A stretch of DNA of 64,000 nt from Olsenella massiliensis (GCF_001457795.1 NZ_LN898210.1:186001-250000); one strand, 5' to 3'. Numbered from the stretch's first letter, positions 8,377-17,897 are shown. The notes: generated from the letters alone by a model not told the origin. Numbers and translations are program-made.

Positions 8377-9650
8377 TGGCGGCGTCAAACGTGTCGGTGG
8401 CGTCGGCCTGCCTCTGGGGCGTCGAGGCGCTGCCCATACAGGTCGAAGTGGCCACGTCGGCGGGGCTGCCCGGCATCTCCATCGTGGGGCTCCCGGGGGC
8501 GGGGGTCATGGACGCCCGCTCGCGGGTGCGCTGCGCCCTCAAGTCCTGCGGGTTCAAGATGCCGCCCCTGCACTATACCGTCAACCTCGCGCCTGCTGGC
8601 ATCAGAAAGAACGGCACGGGCTTTGACCTTCCCATCGCCGTGGCCGTCCTCGCCTTGAGCGGGCAGATGTCCACCGAGGGGCTCGACCGCTGCCTCTTCG
8701 TGGGCGAGCTGGGTCTGGCGGGCGAGGTGTGCGAGACGCGCGGCGCGGTGGCCTATCAGATGCTCGCTCGCAGGCTGGGGGCTCAACTCGTGGGCGCCGG
8801 CGGCGCGACGTTGGGTGCTGACGGCTGCGACCTGCGGTCCCTGCGGAGCCTGGCGGACCTTCGCCGGGGCGTGAAGGAGCTGCCTCGCGCGTCCCGCCCC
8901 GCCCCGGGCCTCGCGCCCAGTGGGGACGGTCGTGTCAAGGACCTCGACTTTGTCGACGTGTACGGCCAGGAGGAGGCAAAGAGGGCGCTGGTCATCGCCG
9001 CCGCAGGCAAACACGGCCTGCTCATGGTGGGGTCTCCCGGGGCCGGCAAGACCATGCTGGCCCGGCGCCTCCCCTCCATCCTGCCCCCTCTCACCGACGC
9101 CGAGCTCGAGGAGGTGCTGCTGATGTCGTCGGTGTCAGGCCAGCCCGTCGACGACCTGGCCGTCTCTCGGCGGCGACCCTTCAGGGCGCCGCATCATTCC
9201 GTCTCCCTGGGCGGCCTGGTGGGCGGCGGACGTCCCGTCATACCTGGAGAGATCTCCCTTGCCCATCATGGCGTGCTGTTTCTGGACGAGCTTCCGGAGT
9301 TTGCGACGAACGTCCTGCAGGCCCTGCGCCAGCCCATGGAGGACCGCTGCGTGCGCCTGGTGCGAGTGGACGGCCTCTACAGCTTCCCCTGCGACTTTCA
9401 GCTCGTGGCCGCGGCAAACCCCTGTCCCTGCGGGCATCTGGGAGACCCGGCGCGCAGCTGCAGCTGCGCGCCCGGGCGCGTCCAGGCGTACCAGGGACGC
9501 ATCGGCGGGCCCCCCCTGGACAGGATCGACCTGCACCTTGACGTGAGGCGTCCGCCCTCGCAGCTCGTGGTGAAGGGGGTGCGGGGGGTGGGGTCCGCCC
9601 CTGTCCCCTATACCCCTCCAGATGGGGATAAGCGACAGCCGTGGGCCTGA
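8376..9650 (+). CDS. comM: YifB/ComM family Mg-chelatase-like AAA+ ATPase, truncated by artefact
   Basis: ComM-type helicases promote branch migration of incoming DNA during natural transformation. The N-terminal LonC-like domain (GIVGLPGAGV-type, SRVRCALKSCGF, NLAPAGIRKNGTGFDLP) is followed by the AAA+ core with Walker A GSPGAGKTMLARRLPSILP, PFRAPHHSVS, Walker B GVLFLDELPEF and ANPCPCGHLGDP. After DRIDLHLDVRRPPSQLVV the reading meets a degraded Nextera mosaic-end palindrome at 9601, and the last 17 or so residues plus the stop are artefactual. About 80 C-terminal residues of a normal 500-residue protein are missing. ATG 8376 overlaps the yraN stop. Confidence 0.88.
   Translation: MAASNVSVASACLWGVEALPIQVEVATSAGLPGISIVGLPGAGVMDARSRVRCALKSCGFKMPPLHYTVNLAPAGIRKNGTGFDLPIAVAVLALSGQMSTEGLDRCLFVGELGLAGEVCETRGAVAYQMLARRLGAQLVGAGGATLGADGCDLRSLRSLADLRRGVKELPRASRPAPGLAPSGDGRVKDLDFVDVYGQEEAKRALVIAAAGKHGLLMVGSPGAGKTMLARRLPSILPPLTDAELEEVLLMSSVSGQPVDDLAVSRRRPFRAPHHSVSLGGLVGGGRPVIPGEISLAHHGVLFLDELPEFATNVLQALRQPMEDRCVRLVRVDGLYSFPCDFQLVAAANPCPCGHLGDPARSCSCAPGRVQAYQGRIGGPPLDRIDLHLDVRRPPSQLVVKGVRGVGSAPVPYTPPDGDKRQPWA
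9601..9638. other. Degraded Nextera mosaic-end palindrome (library contamination)
   Basis: These 38 bases align without gaps to two back-to-back 19-bp mosaic ends with 30 matches of 38. All eight differences substitute C or G. It sits exactly where comM ends abnormally and dprA begins mid-gene, so it marks a false join that has lost the comM 3' end and the dprA 5' half. Confidence 0.88.
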
Positions 9651-9747
9651 CTGTCTCGTTACGCCCGACCACCACCATCAGGACGGGGCGCGCATTGCCG
9701 CTCCACACCCCCCGCGCCTGCAGCTCGGTGCAGCCGCGCCCCAGGGT

Positions 9748-10416
9748 GTCGCGGGCGGCAGGACGATCATCGTGGCGGGCACCGGGGCCGACGTCACCTA
9801 TCCGCAGAGCTCGCGCGACATCTTCCTGGAGGCTCCCGACCAGGGCGCCGTCGTCTCCCTGGAGCCCTGGGGCCAGGCACCGCGCCGTTACGCGTTTCCC
9901 AAGAGGAACCGCGTCATCGCCGCCCTGTCGCAGAGCCTGATCATCTGCGAGGCCGGGCTGCGGTCGGGAACCTTCTCGACCGCCGTCGCGGCCGATGACC
10001 TGGGACGCGACCTCTACGTGGTTCCCGGCAGCATCTTCTCGCCGGAGTCCATGGGCGCCAACCGGCTCATCGCCGACGGCGCCTGCGTCATCGCCTCCGA
10101 GATGGACCTCGAGCAGCGCATCGCGCTCGACTACGGCGTCCTCAGAATGGTGCGCGAGGGCGCCCGACGCTCCGAGGGAAGGCTGCTCGCGGCGCTCGTC
10201 AGCGAGCCGACGCGCCCCGACGACCTCGCCCGATACCTCCAGCAGGGCATCGTCCAGGTGCTGGGCGCGCTTGCCGACTATGAGTCGCGCGGCGTGGTGA
10301 GGAGGCTTCCCGACGGCCGCTTCAGCCTGACGGAGACGGCGTACCTCGCGCACGGTACAATGGGGGCGTCACATGACGCAGAGCCGGCAAACGCCGGGGG
10401 CGAGGGGGGCCGCTAG
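9748..10416 (+). CDS. dprA: DNA processing protein DprA, C-terminal part (5' half missing)
   Basis: DprA loads RecA on single-stranded DNA during transformation. Homology begins near AGGRTIIVAGTGADVTYP and continues with AFPKRNRVIAALSQSLIICEAGLRSGTFSTA (the conserved RSG.. loop), VVPGSIFSPESMGANRLIADGA, then a C-terminal winged-helix domain (residues SEGRLLAALVSEPTRPDDLA onward). The Rossmann-fold N-terminal half is absent. Bases 9639-9747 show no clean homology and possible frame errors next to the artefact at 9601. The stop abuts the trmFO GTG. It probably encodes a full DprA in the organism. Confidence 0.85.
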   Translation, partial: VAGGRTIIVAGTGADVTYPQSSRDIFLEAPDQGAVVSLEPWGQAPRRYAFPKRNRVIAALSQSLIICEAGLRSGTFSTAVAADDLGRDLYVVPGSIFSPESMGANRLIADGACVIASEMDLEQRIALDYGVLRMVREGARRSEGRLLAALVSEPTRPDDLARYLQQGIVQVLGALADYESRGVVRRLPDGRFSLTETAYLAHGTMGASHDAEPANAGGEGGR

Positions 10417-11748
10417 GTGCAGGACGCTCGGGTTATCGTCGTCGGCGGGGGGCTCGCGGGCTGCGAGTGCGCGCTGCAGCTGGCGCGACGCGGCGTCGCC
10501 GTGACGATCTTTGAGCAGCGCCCCGCCGTGACGTCGCCGGCGCATCATACGGGCGACTTCGCCGAGCTCGTATGCTCCAACTCGTTCAAGTCAACCCGTC
10601 ATGACTCCGCGGCGGGCCTCCTCAAGGAGGAGCTGCGCGCGATGGGTTCCGTCCTGCTTTCCTGCGCCTTTGAGGCCCGCATCCCCGCGGGCGGGGCTCT
10701 CGCGGTGGACCGCGCGCGCTTCTCGAGGCTCGTCGGCGCCGCCCTTGAGGAGAGCCCCCTCATCGAGCTGCGTCGCCAGGAGCTGACGTCCGTGCCGGAG
10801 GGGCCCTGCGTCATCGCCGCGGGCCCCCTGTGCTCCCCGGCCCTGTTCGAGGACCTGCGCGCCCGTCTCGGCTCGTCCTCCCTGTCCTTCTATGACGCCG
10901 CCGCGCCCATCGTCGACGCCGAGACGCTCGATTGCTCGGTGGTCTTCGAGCAGTCCCGCTACGGGGGGGAGGGCGGCGACTATCTCAACTGCCCGCTGAC
11001 CCGAGAGGAGTACGACGCCTTCCTTGACGAGCTCGTCTCGGCGCGGCGGACCATTCTCAGGGACTTTGAGCGCTCCGAGCTCTTCTGCGCCTGTCAGCCG
11101 GTGGAGGAGGTGGCTCGCACGGGACGCGACGCCCTGCGCTTTGGCGCCTTGAAGCCGGTCGGGCTCACCGACCCGCGGACGGGGCGCCGTCCCTGGGCCG
11201 TGGTGCAGCTGAGGGCCGAGAACGCCGCGCGCAGCGCCTACAACATCGTGGGCTTCCAGACCAACCTCACCTGGGGCGAGCAGGCGCGCGTGTTCCGGAT
11301 GATTCCGGGGCTCGCGGGCGCGGAGTTCTTCCGCTTCGGCGTCATGCACCGCAACTCCTTCGTCGACGCCCCCCGCGCCTTGGACGAGAGCTTTGCCATA
11401 CCGGGCACCAGCTGTCGGCTGGCGGGCCAGATCTGCGGCACCGAGGGGTATACCGAGGCGCTTGCCTCAGGTCTGCTCGCGGCCCTCAACACGGTTGCCG
11501 ACCTGCACGGGATCGCCCGCGTCAGCCTTCCGGTCACGGGGGCGCTCGGCTCCTTGGTGGCCTGGGCGACCAACCCCGCCACGACGGACTATCAGCCCAT
11601 GCACGTGAACTTCGGGCTGGTGCCCCCGCTCGCGGGCCCGCGCAAAAAAAAGCGCGAGCGCTATCAAGCCTACGCCGACCGCGCGACGGAGGACCTTGCC
11701 CGCTACCTGGCGAGCCGCCCGGAGCTCTTCGAGGTGTCCCATGCCTAG
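10417..11748 (+). CDS. trmFO: tRNA (uracil-54-C5)-methyltransferase, folate/FAD-dependent
   Basis: Makes ribothymidine at position 54 of tRNA using methylenetetrahydrofolate and FADH2. The 443-residue protein opens with the FAD-binding IVVGGGLAGCECALQLARRG. It continues with the family signatures ELVCSNSFKS, GLLKEELRAMGS, YLNCPLTREEYDAF, EVARTGRDALRFGALKPVGL and MHRNSFVDAP. GTG 10417 starts directly after the dprA stop. The stop overlaps the following recombinase start by 8 bp. The dprA-trmFO-xer order matches the conserved Gram-positive arrangement, except that topA is not between them. Confidence 0.96.
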   Translation: MQDARVIVVGGGLAGCECALQLARRGVAVTIFEQRPAVTSPAHHTGDFAELVCSNSFKSTRHDSAAGLLKEELRAMGSVLLSCAFEARIPAGGALAVDRARFSRLVGAALEESPLIELRRQELTSVPEGPCVIAAGPLCSPALFEDLRARLGSSSLSFYDAAAPIVDAETLDCSVVFEQSRYGGEGGDYLNCPLTREEYDAFLDELVSARRTILRDFERSELFCACQPVEEVARTGRDALRFGALKPVGLTDPRTGRRPWAVVQLRAENAARSAYNIVGFQTNLTWGEQARVFRMIPGLAGAEFFRFGVMHRNSFVDAPRALDESFAIPGTSCRLAGQICGTEGYTEALASGLLAALNTVADLHGIARVSLPVTGALGSLVAWATNPATTDYQPMHVNFGLVPPLAGPRKKKRERYQAYADRATEDLARYLASRPELFEVSHA

Positions 11749-12706
11749 CGCCCGCCGCCACGCGGCCGCCGGCGACCTTTCCGAGCCTGTCGCCGGCCCC
11801 CAGGACGCCCGCCTCAGAGAGGACGAGGAGCGCTTCCTTGAGCACCTTCGCGTGGCGCGCGGCCTCTCGCCTCACACGATACGGGCCTACCGGTCCGACC
11901 TTGACGCCTATCGCTCATGGGTGGCGCGCCACGGCAGGGACGCGCGCGAGGTCTCCCATCGCGACCTGCGCGGCTTCTTGGGGGAGCTTTCGCGGGCGCA
12001 CTACGCCACGACGACCATCGACCGTCGGCTCTCCGCCGTGCGCAGCTTCTATCGATGGCTCGCTCGCGAGGGGATCTGCGACAAGGTCGCCGCCGACGCG
12101 ATCGCAAGCCCCAAGGCCGCCCGCTCGCTGCCTCGCACGATCGACGACGCGGACGTGAGCCGCCTTTTGGACGCCTGCGAGCAGGACGTCGCGGGACGCC
12201 GTGACGCCCTGCTCATCGAGCTGCTCTACGCCACGGGCGCGCGCATCTCCGAGGTCGCCCGGCTCACGGTGGGAAGCGTTGACGTCGCGCGCGGGCAGGT
12301 GCGACTGTTTGGCAAGGGCTCCAAGGAGCGCATCGTGCCGCTCTACCGCGGAATCGTCGAGCGGCTCTGCTCGTACGTGCGCGGCCCTCGCGCGGAGCTC
12401 GCGTCCCGGGCGCGCGGGGACAGGACCGAGGCCCTGTTCGTCTCGACCAGGGGTAACGCCATGAGCGCCGACGCGCTGAGGGCGGCCTTCGAGCGTCGGG
12501 TCAGCCTCGCGGGGCTCTCGGACGAGGTGACGCCGCACACGCTTCGTCACAGCTATGCGACCGAACTGCTCGCCGGCGGTGCCGACCTGCGCAGCGTCCA
12601 GGAGCTGCTGGGTCACGCAAGCCTCTCGACGACGCAGATCTACACGCACCTGTCGGCCGAGCGCCTGAAGGAGGCCGCGCGTCAGGCGCACCCGCGCGCC
12701 GAGTGA
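11741..12706 (+). CDS. XerC/XerD-type tyrosine recombinase
   Basis: A 321-residue site-specific recombinase, expected to resolve chromosome dimers at dif. The N-terminal SAM-like core-binding domain contains LSPHTIRAYRSDLDAYRSW and DRRLSAVRSFYRWL. The catalytic domain has the full set: Arg in LYATGARISEVARL, Lys in GKGSKERIVPL, HTLRHSYAT (His and Arg), GHASLSTTQIYTH (His) and the nucleophilic Tyr. Location after trmFO matches xerC (codV) in Bacillus, but Coriobacteria may use a single Xer protein, so C versus D is not assigned. Confidence 0.93.
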   Translation: MPSARRHAAAGDLSEPVAGPQDARLREDEERFLEHLRVARGLSPHTIRAYRSDLDAYRSWVARHGRDAREVSHRDLRGFLGELSRAHYATTTIDRRLSAVRSFYRWLAREGICDKVAADAIASPKAARSLPRTIDDADVSRLLDACEQDVAGRRDALLIELLYATGARISEVARLTVGSVDVARGQVRLFGKGSKERIVPLYRGIVERLCSYVRGPRAELASRARGDRTEALFVSTRGNAMSADALRAAFERRVSLAGLSDEVTPHTLRHSYATELLAGGADLRSVQELLGHASLSTTQIYTHLSAERLKEAARQAHPRAE

Positions 12707-12794
12707 CGACGCGCCGCCGCCCTTCCTCGTTCACTAACTGTGGATGAACGAGCATACGGCGTCGTTCTTGGTGGCGCGGACGTGGCGCGCCTGC

Positions 12795-12940
12795 TACAAT
12801 CAAGAGCTGCCGTGCGACCGCACGGCGTCAATTCGCACGCGTGGCTACTCGAACCCCCTGGTGCCCAGGCCTCTTGCCAAGGCGTGGGTGGGGCTTTGGG
12901 ACTGACACCACGCGGAGGCCCAACCAACGGAGGTTAGAAC
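12795..12940 (+). promoter_or_regulatory. rpsB promoter -10 element and 5' leader
   Basis: TACAAT at 12795-12800 is a good -10; no convincing -35 is visible at normal spacing. The leader is about 135 nt, long enough for autoregulation by S2, but I could not fold a defined element by eye. GGAGG lies before the ATG at 12941. Confidence 0.4.
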
Positions 12941-13744
12941 ATGGCTGTCAAAATCAACATCCGCACCCTGCTCGAGGCCGGCTGCCACTACGGTCACCAG
13001 ACCCGTCGCTGGAACCCCAAGATGAGGGAGTACATCTTCGGCGAGCGCAACGGCATCTACATCCTCGACCTCAAGAAGACCGTCCTCGGTGCCGACAGGG
13101 CCTACAGCTTCCTCAAGGAGACCGCCGCCAAGGGCGGGCGCGTGCTGTTCGTGGGCACCAAGAAGCAGGCCCAGGAGCCCGTCGCCGCCCAGGCCGAGCG
13201 CGCGGGCATGCCCTACATCAACCAGCGCTGGCTCGGCGGCATGCTCACCAACTTCGTGACCATGCGCTCCCGCATCGACCGCATGGAGGAGCTCGAGGCC
13301 ATGGTGGAGGACGGCCGCATGGCGCTTCGCGGCAAGAAGGAGCAGGCCGTGCTCACCAAGGAGCTTGAGAAGCTCCAGCGCAACCTCGGCGGCGTCCGCG
13401 ACATGAAGAGCCTGCCCCAGGCCCTCTTCGTCATCGACTCCAAGCGCGAGGAGATCGCGATTCGCGAGGCCAACCGCCTGCACATCCCCGTCGTCGCCCT
13501 GCTGGACACCAACTCCGACCCCGACGTCGTCGACTACGGCATCCCCGCGAACGATGACGCCATCCGCTCGGTGAACCTCATGTGCGAGCTCGTCGCCGAC
13601 GCCGTCCTCGCGGGCTCCGGCAAGGAGCAGATCAGCGTCGAGGAGATGGAGGCCGGCCAGACCACGCCTGCCGTCGAGACGACCCCCGCTCCCGAGCCCG
13701 CCGCCGCGCCCGAGGGCGCGCCCGACGCCGGCAAGGCCGAGTAG
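12941..13744 (+). CDS. rpsB: 30S ribosomal protein S2
   Basis: A 267-residue small-subunit protein. Landmarks: [59 protein letters not shown], and [20 protein letters not shown] followed by [23 protein letters not shown]. After residue 230 there is a low-complexity Ala/Pro/Glu tail ending in DAGKAE, common in actinobacterial S2. It is followed 48 bp later by tsf, the usual rpsB-tsf operon. Confidence 0.98.
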   Translation: MAVKINIRTLLEAGCHYGHQTRRWNPKMREYIFGERNGIYILDLKKTVLGADRAYSFLKETAAKGGRVLFVGTKKQAQEPVAAQAERAGMPYINQRWLGGMLTNFVTMRSRIDRMEELEAMVEDGRMALRGKKEQAVLTKELEKLQRNLGGVRDMKSLPQALFVIDSKREEIAIREANRLHIPVVALLDTNSDPDVVDYGIPANDDAIRSVNLMCELVADAVLAGSGKEQISVEEMEAGQTTPAVETTPAPEPAAAPEGAPDAGKAE

Positions 13745-13792
13745 CTCGAGCCCAGACACATCAGCTCTCAGGACCCAAGAAGGAGACACACC

Positions 13793-14662
13793 ATGGCCAA
13801 CGTTACCGCCGCAATGGTCAAGCAGCTGCGCGAGATGACCGACTCGCCCATGATGGAGTGCAAGAAGGCCCTCGTCGAGGCCGACGGGGACATCGAGAAG
13901 GCCGTTGACGTGCTGCGCAAGATGGGCGTCGCCAAGGCCGTCAAGCGCGCCGGCCGCGACACCAACGAGGGCACCATCGCCACGCACATCTCCGAGGACG
14001 GTAAGGTGGGCGCGATTCTCGAGCTCACCTGCGAGACCGACTTCGTGGGCACGAACCCCAAGTTCACCGACTTTGCCGCCGAGCTCGCCAAGGTCGTCGC
14101 GCAGAACGACCCTGCGGACGTCGAGGCGCTCAAGGCCTGCGCCATGGGAGACGCGACCGTGGCCGACGAGCTCACCGAGATGATTCACGTCATCGGCGAG
14201 AACATGAAGATCGCCCGCTTCCGCCGCGTGAGCGTCGAGGACGGCGCCCTCTCCTCCTACGTGCACCTGGGCGGCAAGCTTGCCGACCTCGCCTGGTTCT
14301 CGCTCACCAAGGCCGAGACGGCGCAGAGCGACGCGTTCAAGGTCTTCGCGCATGACGTCGCCATGCAGGTCGCCGCCGCCGCGCCCGTGGCTGCCAGGCG
14401 CGAGGACGTGCCCGCCGAGACCGTGGAGCACGAGAAGTCCATCTACATGGCCCAGGCCGCCGAGTCCGGCAAGCCCGCGTTCATCCAGGAGAAGATGGCC
14501 GTCGGCAAGCTCGAGAAGTTCTACAAGGAGATCGTCCTCACCGAGCAGGAGTTCATCAAGGACTCCTCGATGACCATCGCCGATTACGCCGCCAAGGTCG
14601 GCAAGGAGCTCGGCGACACCGTCAAGGTGGAGGGCTTCGTCCGCTTCGCCTTCGGGGAGTAG
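13793..14662 (+). CDS. tsf: Elongation factor Ts
   Basis: Guanine-nucleotide exchange factor for EF-Tu. The 289-residue protein has the N-terminal UBA-like motif AAMVKQLREMTDSPMMECKK and KALVEADGDIEKAVDVLRK, then the core domain EGTIATHISEDGKVGAILEL and CETDFVGTNPKF. The C-terminal coiled-coil/dimerisation region includes KPAFIQEKMAVGKLEKFYKE. A ribosome site AAGGAGA precedes the ATG. A strong terminator follows at 14694, so rpsB-tsf forms its own unit apart from pyrH. Confidence 0.98.
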   Translation: MANVTAAMVKQLREMTDSPMMECKKALVEADGDIEKAVDVLRKMGVAKAVKRAGRDTNEGTIATHISEDGKVGAILELTCETDFVGTNPKFTDFAAELAKVVAQNDPADVEALKACAMGDATVADELTEMIHVIGENMKIARFRRVSVEDGALSSYVHLGGKLADLAWFSLTKAETAQSDAFKVFAHDVAMQVAAAAPVAARREDVPAETVEHEKSIYMAQAAESGKPAFIQEKMAVGKLEKFYKEIVLTEQEFIKDSSMTIADYAAKVGKELGDTVKVEGFVRFAFGE

Positions 14663-14693
14663 GTCTCGGGGCCTGCGGATGCTGCGCCTGCCA

Positions 14694-14723
14694 GGCCCGC
14701 ACCACACGGTGCGGGCCTTTTTT
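14694..14723 (+). terminator. Rho-independent terminator after tsf
   Basis: Perfect 10-bp stem GGCCCGCACC/GGTGCGGGCC with loop ACAC, followed by six Ts. Confidence 0.93.
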
Positions 14724-14871
14724 GGGCCGCGCGGTCGTCGCGCACGAGGCGGACGGCATGCCTTTGCGGGCGCGTCCGCGTCGCGGGGGAGGGGGGAGTC
14801 TGCGGGCTCTGGTAGAATTGACGGGGCCAGGCTGCTGCCGGGCCACGTGACGGGCTCGCGTCTGGAGGTCA

Positions 14872-15594
14872 ATGGTGACTACGTACAAGTACAAGCGCGT
14901 CTTGCTCAAGCTGTCCGGCGAGGCGCTCATGGGCGACAAGGACTTCGGGATCGACCCCTGCGTCCCCCAGAAGATCGCCGACGACATCAAGCCCGCCTAT
15001 GACAACGGCGTGCAGATAGCCGTCGTCGTGGGCGGCGGCAACATCTTTCGAGGCCTCTCCGGCGCCGCCGCCGGCATGGATCGCGCCCAGGGCGACAACA
15101 TGGGCATGCTTGCGACGGTCATCAACTCCCTCGCGCTGCAGGACTGCTTCGAGCGCAATGGCATGCAGTGCCGCGTCATGAGCGCCATCGAGATGCACCA
15201 GGTGTCCGAGACCTACATTCGGCGCCGTGCGATTCGCCACCTCGAGAAGGGTCGCATCACCATCTTCGCGGCGGGCACCGGCAATCCCTACTTCACCACC
15301 GACACGGCGGCGGCCCTCAGGGCCTGCGAGATCGGTGCGGAGGTGCTCATGAAGGCGACGCAGGTGGACGGCATCTACGACGCCGACCCCCGCACGAACG
15401 AGGATGCCACCAAGTACGATACCATCAGCTACACGGAGGTCCTCCTCAAGGGTCTGCAGGTCATGGACTCCACGGCCACGGCGCTCTGCCATGACAACCA
15501 CATGCCCATCATGGTGTTCAACCTTGATGGCACCGACATATTCGAGCGCGCCCTCAAGGGCGAATCCGTGGGAACGACCGTCGTTGACGAATAG
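14872..15594 (+). CDS. pyrH: UMP kinase
   Basis: Phosphorylates UMP to UDP. The 240-residue protein belongs to the amino-acid-kinase fold: [64 protein letters not shown] and [15 protein letters not shown] are all canonical. ATG 14872 follows CTGGAGGTCA. A possible -10, TAGAAT, lies at 14813-14818. It begins a pyrH-frr-uppS-cdsA-dxr-rseP-ispG run with gaps of 9 bp or overlaps. Confidence 0.98.
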   Translation: MVTTYKYKRVLLKLSGEALMGDKDFGIDPCVPQKIADDIKPAYDNGVQIAVVVGGGNIFRGLSGAAAGMDRAQGDNMGMLATVINSLALQDCFERNGMQCRVMSAIEMHQVSETYIRRRAIRHLEKGRITIFAAGTGNPYFTTDTAAALRACEIGAEVLMKATQVDGIYDADPRTNEDATKYDTISYTEVLLKGLQVMDSTATALCHDNHMPIMVFNLDGTDIFERALKGESVGTTVVDE

Positions 15595-15603
15595 GAGACA
15601 GCT

Positions 15604-16155
15604 ATGAGCGAGTACACCGACTCGGCCAAGAGGCACATGGAGAAGTGCGTTGACGCCCTGGGCCACAACTTCTCGAAGGTACGCACGGGGCGCGCCAACC
15701 CCCATGTCCTCGATGACATCCGGGTTGACTACTACGGTCAGTCAACCCCGGTCAACCAGCTCGCGGGCATCAAGTCCGAGGCGTCCCTGCTCATCGTCGA
15801 GCCCTGGGACAAGAGCTCCCTCAAGGCCGTCGAGAAGGCCATCGCCTCCTCGGACCTTGGCATCACGCCCAGCAACGACGGCGTGAGCATTCGTCTGCCC
15901 TTCCCCAAGCCCACCGAGGAGCGCCGCCGCGAGCTTGCCAAGGAGTGCAGCAAGTACGCCGAGGAGGCGAAGATTTCCGTGCGCAACGCCCGTCGCGACG
16001 CCAACAGCCTTGCCGAGCGCGCCGAGAAGGCGGGCGACCTCTCCGAGGACGACGTCAGTCGCGAGAAGAAGTCCATCCAGAAGCTCACGGATGGCTTCAT
16101 CGAGCGGATCGACGCCATGCTCAAGGCGAAGACCGCCGAGGTCATGGAGATATAG
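15604..16155 (+). CDS. frr: Ribosome recycling factor
   Basis: Splits post-termination ribosomes together with EF-G. The 183 residues match the family length. Diagnostic stretches are KVRTGRANPHVLDDIRVDYYG, VNQLAGIKSEASLLIVEPWD, DLGITPSNDGVSIRLPFPK, and TEERRRELAKECSKYAEEAK followed by VRNARRDAN. An AGGAGACAGCT ribosome site precedes the ATG. The uppS GTG follows the stop with no gap. Confidence 0.98.
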   Translation: MSEYTDSAKRHMEKCVDALGHNFSKVRTGRANPHVLDDIRVDYYGQSTPVNQLAGIKSEASLLIVEPWDKSSLKAVEKAIASSDLGITPSNDGVSIRLPFPKPTEERRRELAKECSKYAEEAKISVRNARRDANSLAERAEKAGDLSEDDVSREKKSIQKLTDGFIERIDAMLKAKTAEVMEI

Positions 16156-16941
16156 GTGGAGTTTGACCTCGACAAGCTGCGCGCGCACTATGCCGACGCC
16201 CGGAAGGACGTCTCCCTGGCCGACGTCGACCTCTCGCGCCTGCCCTCCCACGTCTCGATCATCATGGACGGCAACGGCCGCTGGGCCCAGGCCCGGGGCC
16301 TCGACCGCTCCCGAGGCCACGTCGCCGGCGTGGACGCGCTGCGCGAGACGGTCACGACGAGCGTGCGTCTGGGGCTGGACGTGCTGTCGGCCTACGCCTT
16401 CTCCACTGAGAACTGGCGTCGTCCCCAGCGCGAGGTTGACCTGCTCATGCACCTGTTCGCCACCACGCTCGTCAAGGAGCTCCCCCTCTTTCGCCAGGAG
16501 AACGTGAGGCTGCGCTTCCTGGGCGACCTCGATGCCCTGCCCCGCAAGACCCACGACGTCTTCATGCGCGGCCTGGACGAGACGGCCGGCAACACCGGCA
16601 TGACCTTCGCGCTGGCGGTCAACTACGGCTCGCGCGCCGAGATCGCCCGTGCCGCCCGCCTTGTCGCCCTCGACGTCGTCGAGGGGCGCTCGCGCGTCGA
16701 GGACGTCGACGAGGAGACGCTGGGACGGCACCTCTACACGGCGGGGCTTGCTGACCCTGACCTGCTCATTCGCACCTCCGGCGAGCTGAGGCTCTCCAAC
16801 TACCTGCTGTGGCAGCTGGCATACACGGAGCTGTACGTGTCACGCGTGTTGTGGCCCGACTTCGATCGCTGGGAGCTGCTTCGCGCCATCCGGGACTTTC
16901 AGTCCCGCGACCGCCGCTTTGGGGGTGTCCACTCGTCGTGA
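16156..16941 (+). CDS. uppS: Isoprenyl transferase (undecaprenyl diphosphate synthase type)
   Basis: cis-Prenyltransferase that makes the lipid carrier for cell-wall synthesis. The 261-residue protein has the five family regions: VSIIMDGNGRWAQARGLDRSRGH with the catalytic Asp, DVLSAYAFSTENWRRP, VRLRFLGDLDALP, NYGSRAEIARAAR, and the C-terminal LIRTSGELRLSNYLLWQLAY then WPDF. GTG 16156 abuts the frr stop. The stop overlaps the cdsA GTG. Chain length of the product cannot be fixed from sequence. Confidence 0.96.
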   Translation: MEFDLDKLRAHYADARKDVSLADVDLSRLPSHVSIIMDGNGRWAQARGLDRSRGHVAGVDALRETVTTSVRLGLDVLSAYAFSTENWRRPQREVDLLMHLFATTLVKELPLFRQENVRLRFLGDLDALPRKTHDVFMRGLDETAGNTGMTFALAVNYGSRAEIARAARLVALDVVEGRSRVEDVDEETLGRHLYTAGLADPDLLIRTSGELRLSNYLLWQLAYTELYVSRVLWPDFDRWELLRAIRDFQSRDRRFGGVHSS

Positions 16942-17897
16942 GCGACGCATCTGGCACAGAGGGCCGCAGGACGGAGGCGCGGCGCACGCGCGGCCTTGAC
17001 GCGGGCATAGACCTGCTCGAGCGCATCCGCCTGAGGCGGGAGCCCCGGCGCGACCGCGGCGACCTGCGTTCCCAGAAGGTCCGTGCGCGCACCGAGAGGG
17101 TCCTCACTCGCGTGCTCACCGGCGCCATCTACGCCCTCACGACCCTGGTGGCCATCCTCTTGGGGAGCCTTCCCACGGCAGTCGTCGTCTGCTCCATGTC
17201 CTGGCTCTGCTGCTCCGAGTTCTACAAGCTCACGCGCCTCTCGGGCCGCATGCCCAACGAGGTGGTCGGCCTGGCCGCCGCCGTCGTCTTTCCCCTGATG
17301 CCCCTCACGGGACGTCTCGTGGGGTCGCTCGTGGCGCTGTTCGTGTTCATAGCCCTTGTGGCGGGCTGGTACGTGGTGACGCCGCGGGCCAACGTCTCGG
17401 ACGTCGCGATCACGTTCTTCGGCCCCGTCTACACCTCGCTGACCCTCTCGTGCATCGTGATCATCCGCATGTGCGACGGCGGCGTCAACGGGCAGCTGCT
17501 CACCTTTGGCGTCATGGGGTCGGTGTGGCTCAACGACTCGCTCGCGTACTTTGCGGGCTCGCGCTTCGGCAAGCATAAGCTCGCCCCGCGCATCTCGCCC
17601 AACAAGAGCGTCGAGGGGCTCGTCGCGGGCCTGCTCGGCAGCGTCCTCGTCTGGATCCTCATGTGGCTGCTGGGCGTGCGCGGCCTCACCCTGGGCCTCG
17701 CCGTGGCGGGCGGTCTACTCGTGGGCGTCTTCGCCGTCGTGGGCGACCTCTTTGAGTCGCGCATCAAGCGCGGCGTCGGCGTCAAGGACTCCGGCACCAT
17801 CATGCCGGGCCACGGCGGCCTTCTCGACCGCTCGGACTCCATGCTCTTTGGTGCCACCGTGGCGTTTTTGCTTCTCTATCTAGGAGGTATGCTGTGA
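16938..17897 (+). CDS. cdsA: Phosphatidate cytidylyltransferase
   Basis: Makes CDP-diacylglycerol in the membrane. The 319-residue protein has a hydrophilic, Arg-rich N-terminal 50 residues, then about eight membrane segments. The C-terminal family signature is complete: SRIKRGVGVKDSGTIMPGHGG followed by LLDRSDSM. GTG 16938 overlaps the uppS stop as GTGA; a reading from farther upstream would lie wholly inside uppS and is rejected. The order uppS-cdsA-dxr is widely conserved. Confidence 0.95.
   Translation: MSDASGTEGRRTEARRTRGLDAGIDLLERIRLRREPRRDRGDLRSQKVRARTERVLTRVLTGAIYALTTLVAILLGSLPTAVVVCSMSWLCCSEFYKLTRLSGRMPNEVVGLAAAVVFPLMPLTGRLVGSLVALFVFIALVAGWYVVTPRANVSDVAITFFGPVYTSLTLSCIVIIRMCDGGVNGQLLTFGVMGSVWLNDSLAYFAGSRFGKHKLAPRISPNKSVEGLVAGLLGSVLVWILMWLLGVRGLTLGLAVAGGLLVGVFAVVGDLFESRIKRGVGVKDSGTIMPGHGGLLDRSDSMLFGATVAFLLLYLGGML

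Noticed and set aside
12845-14872. 675-codon open frame antisense to rpsB-tsf
   Set aside because: Long antisense frames are expected in high-GC genes with G/C third positions; the text is low-complexity His/Leu/Gly/Val and the plus strand holds two certain genes.
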